NCBI GenBank assembly: GCA_036435485.1
Contig: CM071598.1
Coordinates: 205,447,148-205,511,147 of the forward strand
Source of the DNA: Saposhnikovia divaricata
Taxonomy: Eukaryota > Streptophyta > Magnoliopsida > Apiales > Apiaceae
DNA: 64,000 bases
Direction of reading: 5' to 3'
In this document: piece by piece, positions 19,441 to 30,565 of the stretch
How positions within the stretch are numbered: the stretch's first letter is position 1
Layout of the letters: every line of letters begins with the position of its first letter
Program-made: the position numbers and the translations under genes
The notes under the pieces: model-generated
Databases searched by the model: none
The model's input: the letters and a program-made list of their open reading frames with translations, nothing else
Told to the model about the DNA's origin: nothing

Positions 19441-20429
19441 AAGCTCACAAGTATTCAATTGTCTGTATCGAAAGGACATGTGAACTTATTTACATCCAGA
19501 CCTCACACTGAAAATTATCTGTTGAATGATTGCCATGTGTATAATTGCAATATATTTTAGTGGTGATTATTTAAGGATAATTTAAATACTAAATGCTAAA
19601 ATCTAACTCATAGAGATTTAGTATTTAATTATTTAATTATTTATTTTGATTTATATGGGTTACGGACTTGAAGCAATTCAATTTAGTATTTGCTCTGTAC
19701 CTTATATTTATTAAAATAAATAAACAACATAACTAATTTGGACCTAATCTGTATTGGTCTTCAATTAGTTGTGAGATGTTAATTCTAGTGAATTTTATCA
19801 ATGCTCCATTTTCAGAAATTCACTATAATTAATATCATGGTTCTAACAATTGGTTGTATTGAAATTTTGACTTATATCAGTTAATGATATTTAGTTAGAA
19901 TTCTATTTACTAACTAATTGTGAGATGTATTGATATGTGTGAAATTACTTAGAACTCCTCTAAGTAATGATTTTTATATCTTTTACAATTCACTCATATT
20001 ATTATACATGGTATAAAAATTCTTTAAGTAGAACTATGGATATTGAAATATCTAAAGTTACCATAGTTCAATTACTTTGAATAACTTTTATGCTTATTTG
20101 CAAGCTTCAAATCACTTTGATAATAAATGTTTTATATTATGGATCAAGGTATATTGGACTTAGAATATTATTTCTAAGATTGCAGACAAGACAGTCTTGG
20201 TAATCAAGTTTTATTTTTAGAACCAAGATTGTCTACAAACAAACAGTTGTTAGGAGTTAACAATTGTTGTTATCGAGGAGTTGCCTTGAAGTCATAAGAT
20301 TAAAATGTTAATGATGATAATTATCCAAGTGATAGTGGTGGAAACAATTTTGTTATTGGCAATACCAATGTCACTGGAAAATAATCATCAAGTCATTCTG
20401 GCAACAACTCGAGGGAAGTAAACAAAGGA

Positions 20430-20680
20430 TTCACTAGTCAAACACAACATCACAATGAAGAACATGGCGATTCATCAAGATCCAACCTTCTCAAACAGTC
20501 TGTTTGGAATAGAGGTGATCATTGGTGATCCAGATGTTGGAGTAAGAACAAAAATGGCCTCTCAGAATCAAGGTATAGAATCTAAGGAATCTGAGAAAGC
20601 AATTGTGAATCTAGAACAACAAGAAACGTGGAAGTTGGTGCCAAGGTTTGAGCGCCAAGTAACTGGTATGACATTCTTTT
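20430..20680 (+). pseudogene. Displaced RT N-terminal/linker remnant of copia D
   Basis: The sequence encodes a frame-shifted QHHNEEHGDSSRSNL linker, then VIIGDPDVGVRTKMASQNQ and NLEQQETWKLVPRFERQVTG. This corresponds to the region just before the RT core (compare 6750-7000 of copia C). It lies downstream of the RNase H tail, the reverse of the normal order, so the element's internal region has been rearranged. The expected TKWVFKNK core does not follow. Confidence 0.75.
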
Positions 20681-20706
20681 CGAATTCTATCTTGTCATCT
20701 TTCTAA

Positions 20707-22880
20707 AAAGAATTGTCATAATCATTCTAATGCGTTAATCCATGTTTCTTTATTTTAGAATAATAATTTTCTCTAAAAATATTTTTCTCTAATTCTCTAG
20801 TTAGAATTTTTGAGGAATCTATTTTTGTTGAAAATTTTATTATTTTAAAATAGCTGCCATATTTATGATAGTTTATTAAATCATATTTTCTCTCTAAATA
20901 ATTTTCTAGTAGAAAGTTGTTTTGTCAGAAAATATATGGATTTGCTAACCTATTATAAATACTCTTGTATATACTTAATGTTTTTGTACATGTATTGTAA
21001 TTTTTAAATGTTAATCTTATTTAACATGTTTTGTAGTGTTTGTCTTTTTATTTTAGTCGTATGTTCGTTTATAGTTTAAGTTTTGTAAATTATTAATTTA
21101 TGTATAGTTTTATTATTTTTATGTTAATTCAAATTTTTCTTCTTTGTTTAGTTTTATTTGAATTTTCTTTTCTTTTTAGTCTTTATTTAATATAACTATT
21201 ATGTATATTATTTCTTATTTTTGTATATTCTTTTTCATGTGTATATAAATAGTTTGTATAGTTTTTACAGTTTAGTCACTATACTTTCAAAACTTACAAG
21301 TAGGTCACTGTATTTGGTTCTTTTGTTGTTTTTCTTCTTAACACACACAAAACCTGCAGTTTAACTATAAATCTTTGTTTTGTGATTGCTGTTAACAGAT
21401 CTTCGTGTTAAGGACTTAACAATTGACCAATTTATCAAATTGGTATGTGTCTATACAATTGGTTAGGAACTAATGTTTGATTTTCAGGATCTAACAATTG
21501 GAAGACAAGACCTATCAAGTGCTAACAATTTCTAACAGTTGGTATCTATCTTAAAGGACCTAAAGCATGATAAAATAGTTTTGTTTGTATTGGTTTAAAC
21601 ATTAACATACATTGATTCGATTAATATTTATTAATTGGATTTTTGCCTATGTTCTTGTTTTGTAAAACCAGCTCAAGATCTATATCTTCCTTAAATTCAA
21701 AATCTCTTTGTACAGCTGTGATTGCTTACATTGTAAATCTTTTGAAATCACAACTGTATATCATTTCTCTTAAGATAAAATGCAATATTTTCTCAGAAAA
21801 CTTTTCAATGTTAAAAATGCATTCTATCTCTATGTCGCTCATATTCTGTGATGCAAGTTCATCTACATGGAATTTTGTATTCTCACGTGTTTAGTCATAA
21901 GGTTGTAAACCCAACAACTTTTATCCCAGACTATAGTCAAACTCAAACACATTCTATCTTACCCCCTAAATGGAAGTAACCCATCAGACTAGAGGTCACC
22001 AGGGAGTAACTGCACTTGATGCAGCAAACAAGGATGTGTGGGATATTCAGTTGGAGAGTCACTACCTTATACACTATCCAAAATATTTCATATGCACAAA
22101 GTGAGATTGCACACACCAAGGATGAATTGACGGAAACCTGTAATCCAACCATTTTACGGTTAGGATTATAAGTTAAAGGTTCTTTAATGAACTAAGAGTC
22201 TTCACAGACCTCGAGAGAAGGTATTGATCTCAAATGCAAAAATCAACAAGATCATTATCTAACTCCTCAGAGGGAACATCTCTGGATCCTACGGGTAACG
22301 GATCTGACATAGGTGCCGATCGGCAACTTGTAGACTATGATTCAGATTTTACTTGATGAGTTTAACAAGGTGATGTCTTCACAGACATTAGAAGGGAATC
22401 TTGATCTCAATGCTAAATTTATAAATCATTGTTTACCTTCTCAGAATTCAAATCTGAAAACCCTAAAAAGGGAAAATTAGCAACTTGTAGATTATGACTC
22501 AGATTCGTCTGACGAGTCCAACGAGGATTTGGGATTTACGAACTCCCATTGCACCACCAGTGACCTCTCTAGAACGGGCTATGGTGATTTTTCCTTGCAG
22601 GTACACTAACGGATGTTGGAGCTATGAGTGATATGAGTGAAACAATAGTGAGCAAGAGTGTAAACACAGAGAGAAGTGAGACACTCAACACAAATGAGTG
22701 GAGAGAAGAGTGAAACACTTGTGAGGTACGTAAAAAACTATCACGCACTCACAGTGAGGAAGAAAATGAAACTTCCTTTCTAACAAAGCTTTATCAATTG
22801 ATTTCAATGTACTCTAACGATTGGTAAAAATTGGAAACAATTTGGTATCAACTACTTTGTCAATTAGTTGAATGGAGGAT
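20707..22880 (+). other. Copia D 3' internal region, no recognisable gene
   Basis: AT-rich, with many stops in all frames. It has repeated LTR/PBS-like words (TAACAATTGG, TAACAGTTGGTATC near 21418-21545 and 22830-22860). I find no domain. Confidence 0.45.
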
Positions 22881-22887
22881 TCCTCAA

Positions 22888-23613
22888 CTAAGGGGGAGAG
22901 ATATATTGAAAAAGATATAGCTTAAAGCTTACCTTAGTAGGATATACTCAACTAAGGGGGAGAAGTATTGTGGTACAAGTAAAAGAAGAGTGAGTTAGAA
23001 AGGGGGAGCATTAGAGACTGTGCTTAGGATGAGAATCAAGTCTAGTTTCTAAGGGGGAGCCTTAGATGAAGAAGCAAAAGAACTTTCATTTGTTATGAAA
23101 GTGGAGATATTTGTTATGAAAGTGGAGATATAAGGAGAATTACATCACAATACGATTCTATTAGTCTTTCAATGTACTATGTATAAAGGCTAAGTGGAAG
23201 AGTAGTAAATTCACCAGAAGTTATAGAAATGGTATTGATTCACCATTGTCTATATAGTAGGAACAGCTATTTTTCTTTAGTGAGAAAAGCTGTGTCAGAA
23301 ATGGGAAGTGATTGTAAATCAAGAACTGCTGATAATCACCAATGTAAGATGTGAAGGATTATCAGGCAGAGATATGAAGAATCAGAAATGAAGATGAGTT
23401 ATCTATTGAAGATCAGTTCAGTGCTAGAGGAACAATCATCTATCATTTCATCAACTGAATATTCTGGAATTGTTAAATCTAAACCAGAGAAATTTTTTTT
23501 TTGTATTATTTACTTAATACTTAAAAGTTTTATCTTTTTCTTGTTTAAGTGAGGTAGTTGAGTTATCCTCTAGGTATTTGCTTGTTATTGTCTAACAAAC
23601 AAATAGGGGGAGA
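22888..23613 (+). other. Iterated polypurine tracts before the D 3' LTR
   Basis: AAGGGGGAG occurs at 22888, 22952, 22999 and 23050, and ATAGGGGGAGAT at 23603 lies directly before the 3' LTR (23615). An earlier copy is at 17875. The last is the functional position for plus-strand priming. Extra upstream copies are a known Sirevirus trait. Confidence 0.85.
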
Positions 23614-23614
23614 T

Positions 23615-25520
23615 TGAAAGGCATATGATGTAGCCTATTTGTATTTCGAGGATACAACTCAACTTAAACAAGATTGTAATAGTAAATAGTGTATAGACTG
23701 TCACAAGGAATCTCAGATTGTATTATCTATCAGAAGAAAAAGATCAAGGTCAATCTACAGACTTGAAGAATTACTACATTGAAAGAAGTTCAGACATCTG
23801 ATCAAGCCTCAGTGAAGTATTCGTTAAAGAAGTGGATTCATTTAAAGTGACAGAGATTTCAACAGTGACAGAGACAGTACAGAAGAATTAATAGAGAGAG
23901 AAGAAAAAGAAAAGAAAAGGAACCAGATTTTAAAGTCAATATATGAAGAACAGTCATTGCGGTTAGTCACTCATGAACCAGACAGTACATCGAGTGTCAA
24001 CATTAAACAGTGGTTGTTTAACATTAACTTCAATGGTTCAAGCTATCAAGACGGGTATATTAAGAGAAGACATTAACCACAGCCATAAAGTCAAAAATAA
24101 AGAAAAGCCGTTGGAGTTAGTCGCTCATGAACCAGACCGTGCATCGAGCGTCAACGAAAATTCGGTGGTAATTCTTTATTACTTTCAGTGGTTCAAGAAA
24201 AAGATTTGAGCTGTCAAAAGATTTATATTAATTCTCTTTTAATTAATATAATTATGTAATTGATTTAATTTAATAAATTAATTCATTATGAATTAATTTA
24301 TTTATTAAATTAATTATCATGTTAATTAATTTTGAATTAATATATTAGTCTAATTGATTTAATTAATTAATTATTAATTAATTAATCATTATTCGTTTAA
24401 ATGATTAATTGATTAATTAAGTTAATTAAATTAGATACAATATAAAGAAAGGAGATAAAAAGAAACAAAATAAAAAAAAAAGATGTGGCTGGACACTTGT
24501 TGTCGACAAAAGGATAAAAGAAAGACAAGCATGCAAGAAAGTAATTCAAAAAGCAAAAGCATGCAGAATGAAATAAAAGGAAACAAACCTGCATGTTTCT
24601 GTCGGACAAAGCTTGAACGCGCTCTGAAGCGCGTGCACTACACGCGCCAGGAAGGAAGCTTAACCCAACGCGCGTGCTCCTCACTCTACACCCCTGCGAC
24701 TTGGCTTCAGCGATCAACAGTTTAAAAACTTTTGCTTCAAAATTCAACTTACAGCCGAATTATTTGTTAAATAATAGTAGGTCATACCGAGGTTTTTGGT
24801 TAAGTCATACCGAGAGTTTTTAAGTCATACCGAAAATCTCTATGACTTAATTTAAGTCATACCTACAGAGTTGTTTTAATTTAAGTCATACTGCCTAATT
24901 TAATTAAGTCATACCGACACATTTTAAGTCATACCGAGCCATGTGCAAGTCATATTGGTTTATTTCTAAGTCATATCAAGGAGATTTGTGTCAGTTTATG
25001 TCATACCGAAGGTTCAATATGACCAGCTAAGTCATACTACATCAAATAGAATTAGAAGTGGCAGGAGGATATAAAACAACACAGGCAACAAAGCAGCTCA
25101 CAACTGAATATCAGAAAAATCCCAGCAGCTCCATTTTCTCTCCCAAGCTCAAGAACAAATTAATTTCTGTAAAATTAAGTTCATCTCTCTTGTAATATTT
25201 TATCCGGTGGAACTTGTTTATTTATTGTTCTTGTACTACTAGCGAATTAAGTTTCCTAGTTCTAATCTTGATTTTTATTAACTAAATTTACAAAAGTTCA
25301 TGTTGAATTTTCTAAATTAGTTTTTATCAACTTGATTAAATTCTGTACTGAAATTGTAACTCCCATCAAGTTAATATATTTTTATATTCAACTTGAAATT
25401 TGTTTCAATTTATTCCGCTCAAATTTGTCAAAATATAAATTAAATTTATCCGGACAAATTTCAATAAAACAGTATAGATTATATTCAACCCCCCCTTCTA
25501 CAATCTTATCGGACCTAACA
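23615..25520 (+). repeat. 3' LTR of copia D
   Basis: Matches the 5' LTR end to end (TGAAAGGC...CCTAACA), followed by the target duplication TATCT. It carries the same 40-bp repeat pair and GTCATA array. The small number of differences between the LTRs marks it as the youngest insertion in the left nest. Confidence 0.95.
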
Positions 25521-25525
25521 TATCT

Positions 25526-25570
25526 TGCACCACCTAAGCCCATAACATCATATTGGGTTGAAACCCAACA
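25526..25570 (-). repeat. LTR of copia B, outer 45 bp
   Basis: On the minus strand the LTR begins TGTTGGGTTTCAACCC at 25570 and continues to the D insertion, then resumes at 12740. It gives B a TG start and places the B insertion inside the integrase of copia A. Confidence 0.75.
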
Positions 25571-26410
25571 TACAAGCACATAGATGTCAAATGATCCAGC
25601 TTACGCTCAGCAATACCCTTCTGTTTTGCTGTATCTACACATGTCAATTGACGTTTAATACCATGTTCCCTGCAATAATTGTTAAACTGGGCAGACACAA
25701 ATTCTTCACCATTATCAGTGCACAGACACTTTAATGGAAGATTAAATTCTTTCTCAGCATTATACTTGAACTCAACGAATTTAGATATGGCTTCACTTTT
25801 ATTTTTCAAGAAATATACCCATGTAAAATGAGAGAAATCATCCACAATTATCATCACATAACGACAACCAGTGTAACTAGGTGTTGTTGTAGGTCCCAAC
25901 AGATCAACATGGACCAACTCTAGTACCTTACTTGCTCGATTACTTGACTTAGGAAAGGGCAGACGCTGAGATTTTCCGTATTGACAACCAGAACAAACCA
26001 CATTCTCATGAACATTTTTAAAGATAGGAACACCATCTAGGAGCCTATTTTTAGAAAAAAATTTAAGCAACTAATACCCAACATGTCCTAAACGAGCATG
26101 CCAAAGTGTTGAATTTACACTTTTACTTGTCTTTTCAACATAAGCCTCATTTGCTGACAACATATACAAAGATTCTTTTCTTTTTCCGGTAAACAGAACA
26201 TCAACACTAATATGATCCACATTTGAAAGTACACGAACATTATTAGGACCAATAAGCACATACCTTCTTGAGTCCATAATTTGAGAGAAACAGAGGCAAG
26301 ATTCTTCCTTAAGCCAGGAACATGATAGACATCGTCGAGACGAACACCATCAGAGTTAACTACATTGTAGAACCCTTCATTAATAACAGAATGCAAGGAA
26401 TTATCTGCTG
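25571..26410 (-). pseudogene. Copia A protease end, GAG-pre-integrase and integrase (broken)
   Basis: On the minus strand from about 26410: a late protease block (VYHVPGLRKNLASVS), a frameshift near 26280, then STLWHARLGHVGY (HHCC histidines) and a stop at 26071. NVVCSGCQYGKSQRLPFPKS supplies the zinc-binding Cys pair. The integrase core has VHVDLLGPTTTP (first Asp), CLCTDNGEEFVS (second Asp) and KGIAERK (Glu). The frame ends at the copia B LTR. The sequence type (LPF.KS, LLGP, FSHFTWVYFLK) differs from copia C and is a separate lineage. Confidence 0.88.
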
Positions 26411-27120
26411 TGAAAATGACTTTATATACCCATACTTATAATGTCGCTGACTTGAATACCAAATCAGAAAAATATGATAAAAAATATTAATTAAATATGC
26501 TTTCTCAAATTAGATAATCACATATATGCTTTCTCAAATTAAGTAATCCTAAATACGTTCTTTTAGACCGGGTATACTTATACCACATAGATTACACTCT
26601 TCCAGCCTGGTATCTGATAATATACGCTCTCTTAGATCCAATAATTCTATATACTCATCTTCTTAATACTTACATATCTTTTCTACCCACACTTTCGAGA
26701 TCCATCCAATTTTTTATTTTTATTTCATTTTCAATTAATTTCTTTCTGGCATGCATTTTCAGAACACACACAATGAAGTAGAGATGGCATCAAACTTTGT
26801 ATTTATATTTGCAAGGAAATAACTATAAATATACATACACGATTTAATTATTATATGCATTCCGTAGTTGACATCGAATCTACAATGAATGCCAGTGTCC
26901 AGAAGATTGACTTTGTAAAAGAATAAGTTAGTATATATGTAGTATCTATCTGCAAGGTGTTTGGGTGCTTTATAAACAGATAGCATATACATTTCTGATA
27001 AAAGCGTATTGAGTTGGTATAAAATATAAATGGTCAATTATTTTAAAAACATTATTTTAATAAAAATTGTGTGAAAAATCGTTAAACTTGTCATTTTTTC
27101 AATATCCACACACCTTACCT
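26411..27120. other. Unassigned AT-rich part of copia A
   Basis: No frame with recognisable domains. It lies upstream (minus sense) of the protease remnant, where gag should be. Several short TATAC/ATCTAGATAAT-type repeats occur at 26515-26660. Probably decayed gag or leader. Confidence 0.4.
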
Positions 27121-27411
27121 TTAATTTATAGGATCAGGACATGTTAGAAGTTAAAGAACATTGTGATTTAGAGTGATAAGCAGGTGAAAGATATAAAGTT
27201 GCAAAGAATAAAATTCTGAGATCTACATTTAGAATTGAAAAATAGAGAATACTGTAAAAAATAATGACTGAATGACAATTTAGGCCTACTTATAGCCAAA
27301 ACATTCTAACTAACTATGATACAAAAGAATCTAATTTCTATCACTTATTATTTCCTTCCTTTTTAGAATGAATTGGTTTCTCTTCTAAGTTGATATGCTG
27401 ACTTGTCCTTT
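27121..27411 (-). repeat. Probable LTR or leader remnant of copia A
   Basis: On the minus strand the order CTATAAGTAGGCC, then a T-rich stretch, then ATCTTTCACCTGCTTATCAC resembles a TATA box, R region and LTR end. The outermost 65 bp (about 27350-27411) recur at 57700-57765, on the far side of element E, consistent with one sequence split by E. No primer site is visible, so the assignment is tentative. Confidence 0.4.
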
Positions 27412-27416
27412 GTTCC

Positions 27417-27730
27417 TGATAGAAAATATATAAGCTATATGCGGAAGATTATGTAGTAAGGTAAACTTCATTAATGGAGTAACAAAGAAGATACAAGAAC
27501 AAGTATGTAATGTCTACATTGTATTGTGTCCTGCTAGTGAACTAGCTGCAAGCCTTATTTATAGGCTTCAAATAAAACACTTACATCAGTGCTTACTTAT
27601 ATTAACAATTTATTACTACATAGACTTTTACTAGCCTACAATTCTAACTAGCTTGACATGGCTGCCTAATTCTAACTGTCTTGACATGGCTGCCTATTTT
27701 CACACTCCATTCTCACATACATCCGTAATA
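27417..27730 (-). repeat. 3' LTR of copia E (314 bp), TA...CA ends
   Basis: The plus strand begins TGATAGAAAATATATAAGC and ends CATCCGTAATA, directly followed by CCCCCCCTCAAG, the complement of a TTGAGGGGGGG polypurine tract. In sense orientation the LTR begins TATTACGG and ends CA, a non-canonical TA start. CCTTATTTATAGGC at about 27557 lies where a TATA box is expected. Confidence 0.8.
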
Positions 27731-27849
27731 CCCCCCCTCAAGTTGGATGTGGGAGAGAAAACGGCAAACATGCAACTTGAAGATTAACAAAAAAAAAATT
27801 CAAAATGGAGCAAATTTTCAGTGGCTCGAACGGCCAAAACAAACCAAGG

Positions 27850-28335
27850 ACTGGAATGATCATCAGTCGAAACAAATTTTTATTTCCCCAGTAACTTCAG
27901 AATTTGGTGGAATCTTCTCCCCAATAATTTCGGAATTTGGTGGAAAACAAATTTTATTTCCCCAATAACTTCAGAATTTGGTGGAATGTTCTCCTCAGTA
28001 ATTTCAGAATTTGGTGGAAACTTCTCCCCAGTAATTTCTGAATTTGGTGGAATCTTCTCCCCAGTAATTTTTGAATTTGGTGGAATCTTCTCCCAAGTAA
28101 TTTCAGAATTTGGTGGAATCTTCTCCCCAGTAATTTCTGAATTTGGTGGAAAACAAATTTTATTTCTCCAGTAACTTCAAAATTTGGTGGAATCTTCTCC
28201 CCAGTAATTTCAGAATTTGGTTGAAACTTCACCCTAGTAATTTCTGAATTTGGTGGAATCTTCTCCCCAGTAATTTCAGAATTTGGTGGAATCTTCTCCC
28301 CAGTAATTTCTGAATTTGGTGGAAACACAACACTT
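27850..28335 (-). repeat. 33-bp minisatellite, 13 units in three sub-arrays
   Basis: The unit, GAATTTGGTGGAATC plus TTCTCCCCAGTAATTTC, is repeated 13 times. On the minus strand it encodes the 11-residue GEKIPPNSEIT. The array is broken into sub-arrays of about 2, 6 and 5 units, each bordered by an AAACAAATTTTATTTCCCC block, so a larger repeat has been multiplied over the basic unit. Related arrays occur at 29650, 31146 and 34670. Confidence 0.9.
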
Positions 28336-28426
28336 GTGGAAACTTTGATTTGGGGGAGAGACACCAATCTTCCCTGATTTTTTTATTTTTTTGAATTGTA
28401 CCTCGATGAAATAGTAAAATTACTAT

Positions 28427-28804
28427 TTGCAACAGAAGCAACAGACAGTTTCTCTCTCAACATGTGAGGAAGAATACATCGCAGCAGCAGCAGCAGCATG
28501 CGCATGTCAAGCTATGTGGCTAGACTACATATTGGGCGAGTTAAATCTTGCCAAGGAGGATTTAGTTAGAATTTATGTGGATAATAAATCTGCTATTTCA
28601 CTTGCGAAAAATCCAGTTTCTCACAGTAGGAGCAAGCACATCAACATAAAATATTATTTAATTCGAGAACGGGTGAACGACAAAATTATGGAATTGGTGC
28701 ATTGCAGGACTGAAAAAAAATTAGCAGATATTTTCACAAAGCCGTTGAAGCCGGATATGTTTCAAAAAATGAAAAAGAAGCTCGGAATGGAAAATCGAGT
28801 TTGA
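28427..28804 (+). pseudogene. Copia RNase H fragment, plus strand
   Basis: An open frame of 125 residues begins QQKQQTVSLSTCEEEYIAAA (catalytic Glu region). It continues RIYVDNKSAISLAKNPVSHS, RSKHINIKYYLIRERV and KKLADIFTKPLKPDMFQKM, and stops after GMENRV. This is the C-terminal two-thirds of a copia RNase H, a lineage different from copia C and from the 31.7-kb element. It is directly followed by a polypurine tract (TTTGAGGGGGAG) and an LTR start at 28812. The upstream part is lost at about 28400, next to the minisatellite. Confidence 0.85.
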
Positions 28805-28811
28805 GGGGGAG

Positions 28812-29245
28812 TGTTAGAATTCAAACTCATATACATATATTCCACAAAAGCTGCAAGAAGGCTGCACATCAAAGAAAAGAAAACAACAACTATTATTAGA
28901 ATAATACAACCGTGTGGAATAATTTCTAATTGCATGCAAGGTCAAAGAAAGCTTCCTGGAATTAAGGTAGGCTGGCTAGGAATTTAAAAATAGGTGATGT
29001 AAGGCATGATCTGTATGTTAGTTTTTTATAGCCTATAAATAGAAACCAAGCTAGTTCATTTGATAACACACCAAAAAGAAAATTAACATCAGTTATAGAA
29101 AGAAGGAAAAATAGAGTTGTAGCTCTTGTGAGACAAAAGAGAAGGCTAAAGCCTTGTTGTTGTGTAAGAAAGTTGTAGCTTATTATTATTAAAATATACA
29201 GGTGTGTGTTTGTGTTATACAAAGTTTTTATATATTTGGTGCAAG
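28812..29245 (+). repeat. 3' LTR following the plus-strand RNase H fragment
   Basis: It starts TGTTAGAATTCAAACTC immediately after the GAGGGGGAG tract. A likely TATA element (AGCCTATAAATAG, about 29031) is followed by a leader-like region. The 3' end is not fixed; the sequence changes character near 29245, before the non-autonomous element. No partner LTR is seen. Confidence 0.6.
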
Positions 29246-29267
29246 GCCCATTCACGTTTATATAAAC

Positions 29268-29546
29268 TGAAATATATTGATAGAAAGGTGTTTATCAACA
29301 TAATACAATTTGGAGTTTACATTGTGAAAGATTGATTCTGGTGTGTGTTTTTCGTGTCTTTGCTACTACAACAAACAACAATATTTATAGGCTTCAGAGA
29401 TAGATTAGTTAATAGGTCACTCCTTGCATCACCAAACATTGGTTGGTGAGCAGATGCTTTGGAAGTCCAAGTTTGCTGCTGCCTCCAAGTCTTGACTAGC
29501 CTACCATATTGAACAATCTTACATATTACATTACATCCGTAATACC
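29268..29546 (-). repeat. 3' LTR of N1
   Basis: In sense orientation it begins TATTACGGATGTAATG after TTGAGGGGGGG and ends near CAGTTTATATAAA. It closely matches 34875-35131 in the opposite orientation, including the ACAACAATATTTATAGGC block (TATA region) and CACCAAACATTGGTTGGTGA. Confidence 0.8.
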
Positions 29547-29649
29547 CCCCCTCAAGTTGGAGCATGGGGTTCAAAAAATTCCCAACTTGGAAAGAAGGTA
29601 ATCAAAACAAAACAAGGACTGGAATGATCATCAGTCGAAACAAATTTTT

Positions 29650-29825
29650 ACTTCCCCAGTAACTTTAGAATTTGGTGGAATTTTCTCCCCAGTAATTTCA
29701 GAATTTGGTGGAAACTTCTCCCCAGTAATTTCTAAATTTGGTGGAATCTTCTCCCCAGTAATTTCTGAATTTGGTGGAATCTTCTCCCCAGTAATTTTTG
29801 AATTTGGTGGAATCTTTAATTTTGT
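29650..29825 (-). repeat. 33-bp minisatellite of N1, about 5 units
   Basis: Same unit as at 27850. On the minus strand it reads in frame as GEKIPPNSEIT repeats within a 93-codon frame (29912-29631) that ends TGEVKICFD. The frame upstream of the array matches the plus-strand copy only after allowing a shift. Confidence 0.88.
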
Positions 29826-30534
29826 GGAAACCTTTTTTTTTTGGAAAAAGGTAATACTGGTCAACCCCACACATAAGTAAAGAATGTGTACACTTTTCCC
29901 ACATCCTTCCAAACAACCTTACTCTCGGTTACAATACAAAAAAAAAAGCAGCACCAAAAGTAAAAGAAGAAAAGTAAAAGGAAAAGGAAAAAAATACCCA
30001 TCATCATTTATCATCATCACAACCACATCATGAGAGATACTCCGCATGCATTATGCTCCCCAAAAAAAAACCACTCTTAATTTTCTTCCCCAGCTTAAAC
30101 TTTCCACCAAAATTCAAGATGGCCCAGATCAAAAAAAACACTCAAAGTTTGAATCCTTTTTTTTAACCAACCCAACAATTCTCACTATAAAACTACATCA
30201 TACAATCATAATCAACCTCATTTTATAAAAACAACGGGCAAACAAACAAACCCATCTGAGAAAAACACATAATCACACGCGTCACCCATCGCAGCAACAC
30301 ACACACACACACACCAGCACACGACAACATGAATTCACGAACACCACAGCGATCAAACTGCAGAAACCATACAATTCTCAACTCGAGACTCGGTCGAAAA
30401 CAAAGAAAGATGAAAAACAAGAGGGAAGGAGGTTGCATACCAAGGTGTTTGTGAAAATGTCACAAAGAAAAAGTTTGGAATGTGTTTGTGCGAAGAAAGG
30501 AAAGAAAAGAGGGTATGTGTATTTAATCGAAGAA

Positions 30535-30565
<31 letters not shown>

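Larger units (their letters stand above)
12741..25520 (+). mobile_element. Copia element D (Sirevirus-like), complete ends, defective pol
   Basis: 12,780 bp bounded by two 1.9-kb LTRs (TGAAAGGC...CCTAACA) and flanked by the 5-bp direct repeat TATCT (12736-12740 and 25521-25525). It has a perfect primer site, a 702-codon gag, a protease start, and then scrambled pol remnants and several polypurine tracts before the 3' LTR. Integrase and RT cores are missing, so it is non-autonomous. The long LTRs with repeated motifs, the multiple AGGGGGAG tracts and the gag type point to Sireviruses. It inserted into the LTR of copia B. Confidence 0.93.

Noticed and set aside
27850..28335. CRISPR-like array
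   Set aside because: Units are contiguous with no unique spacers, and the context is a plant retrotransposon; it is a minisatellite.
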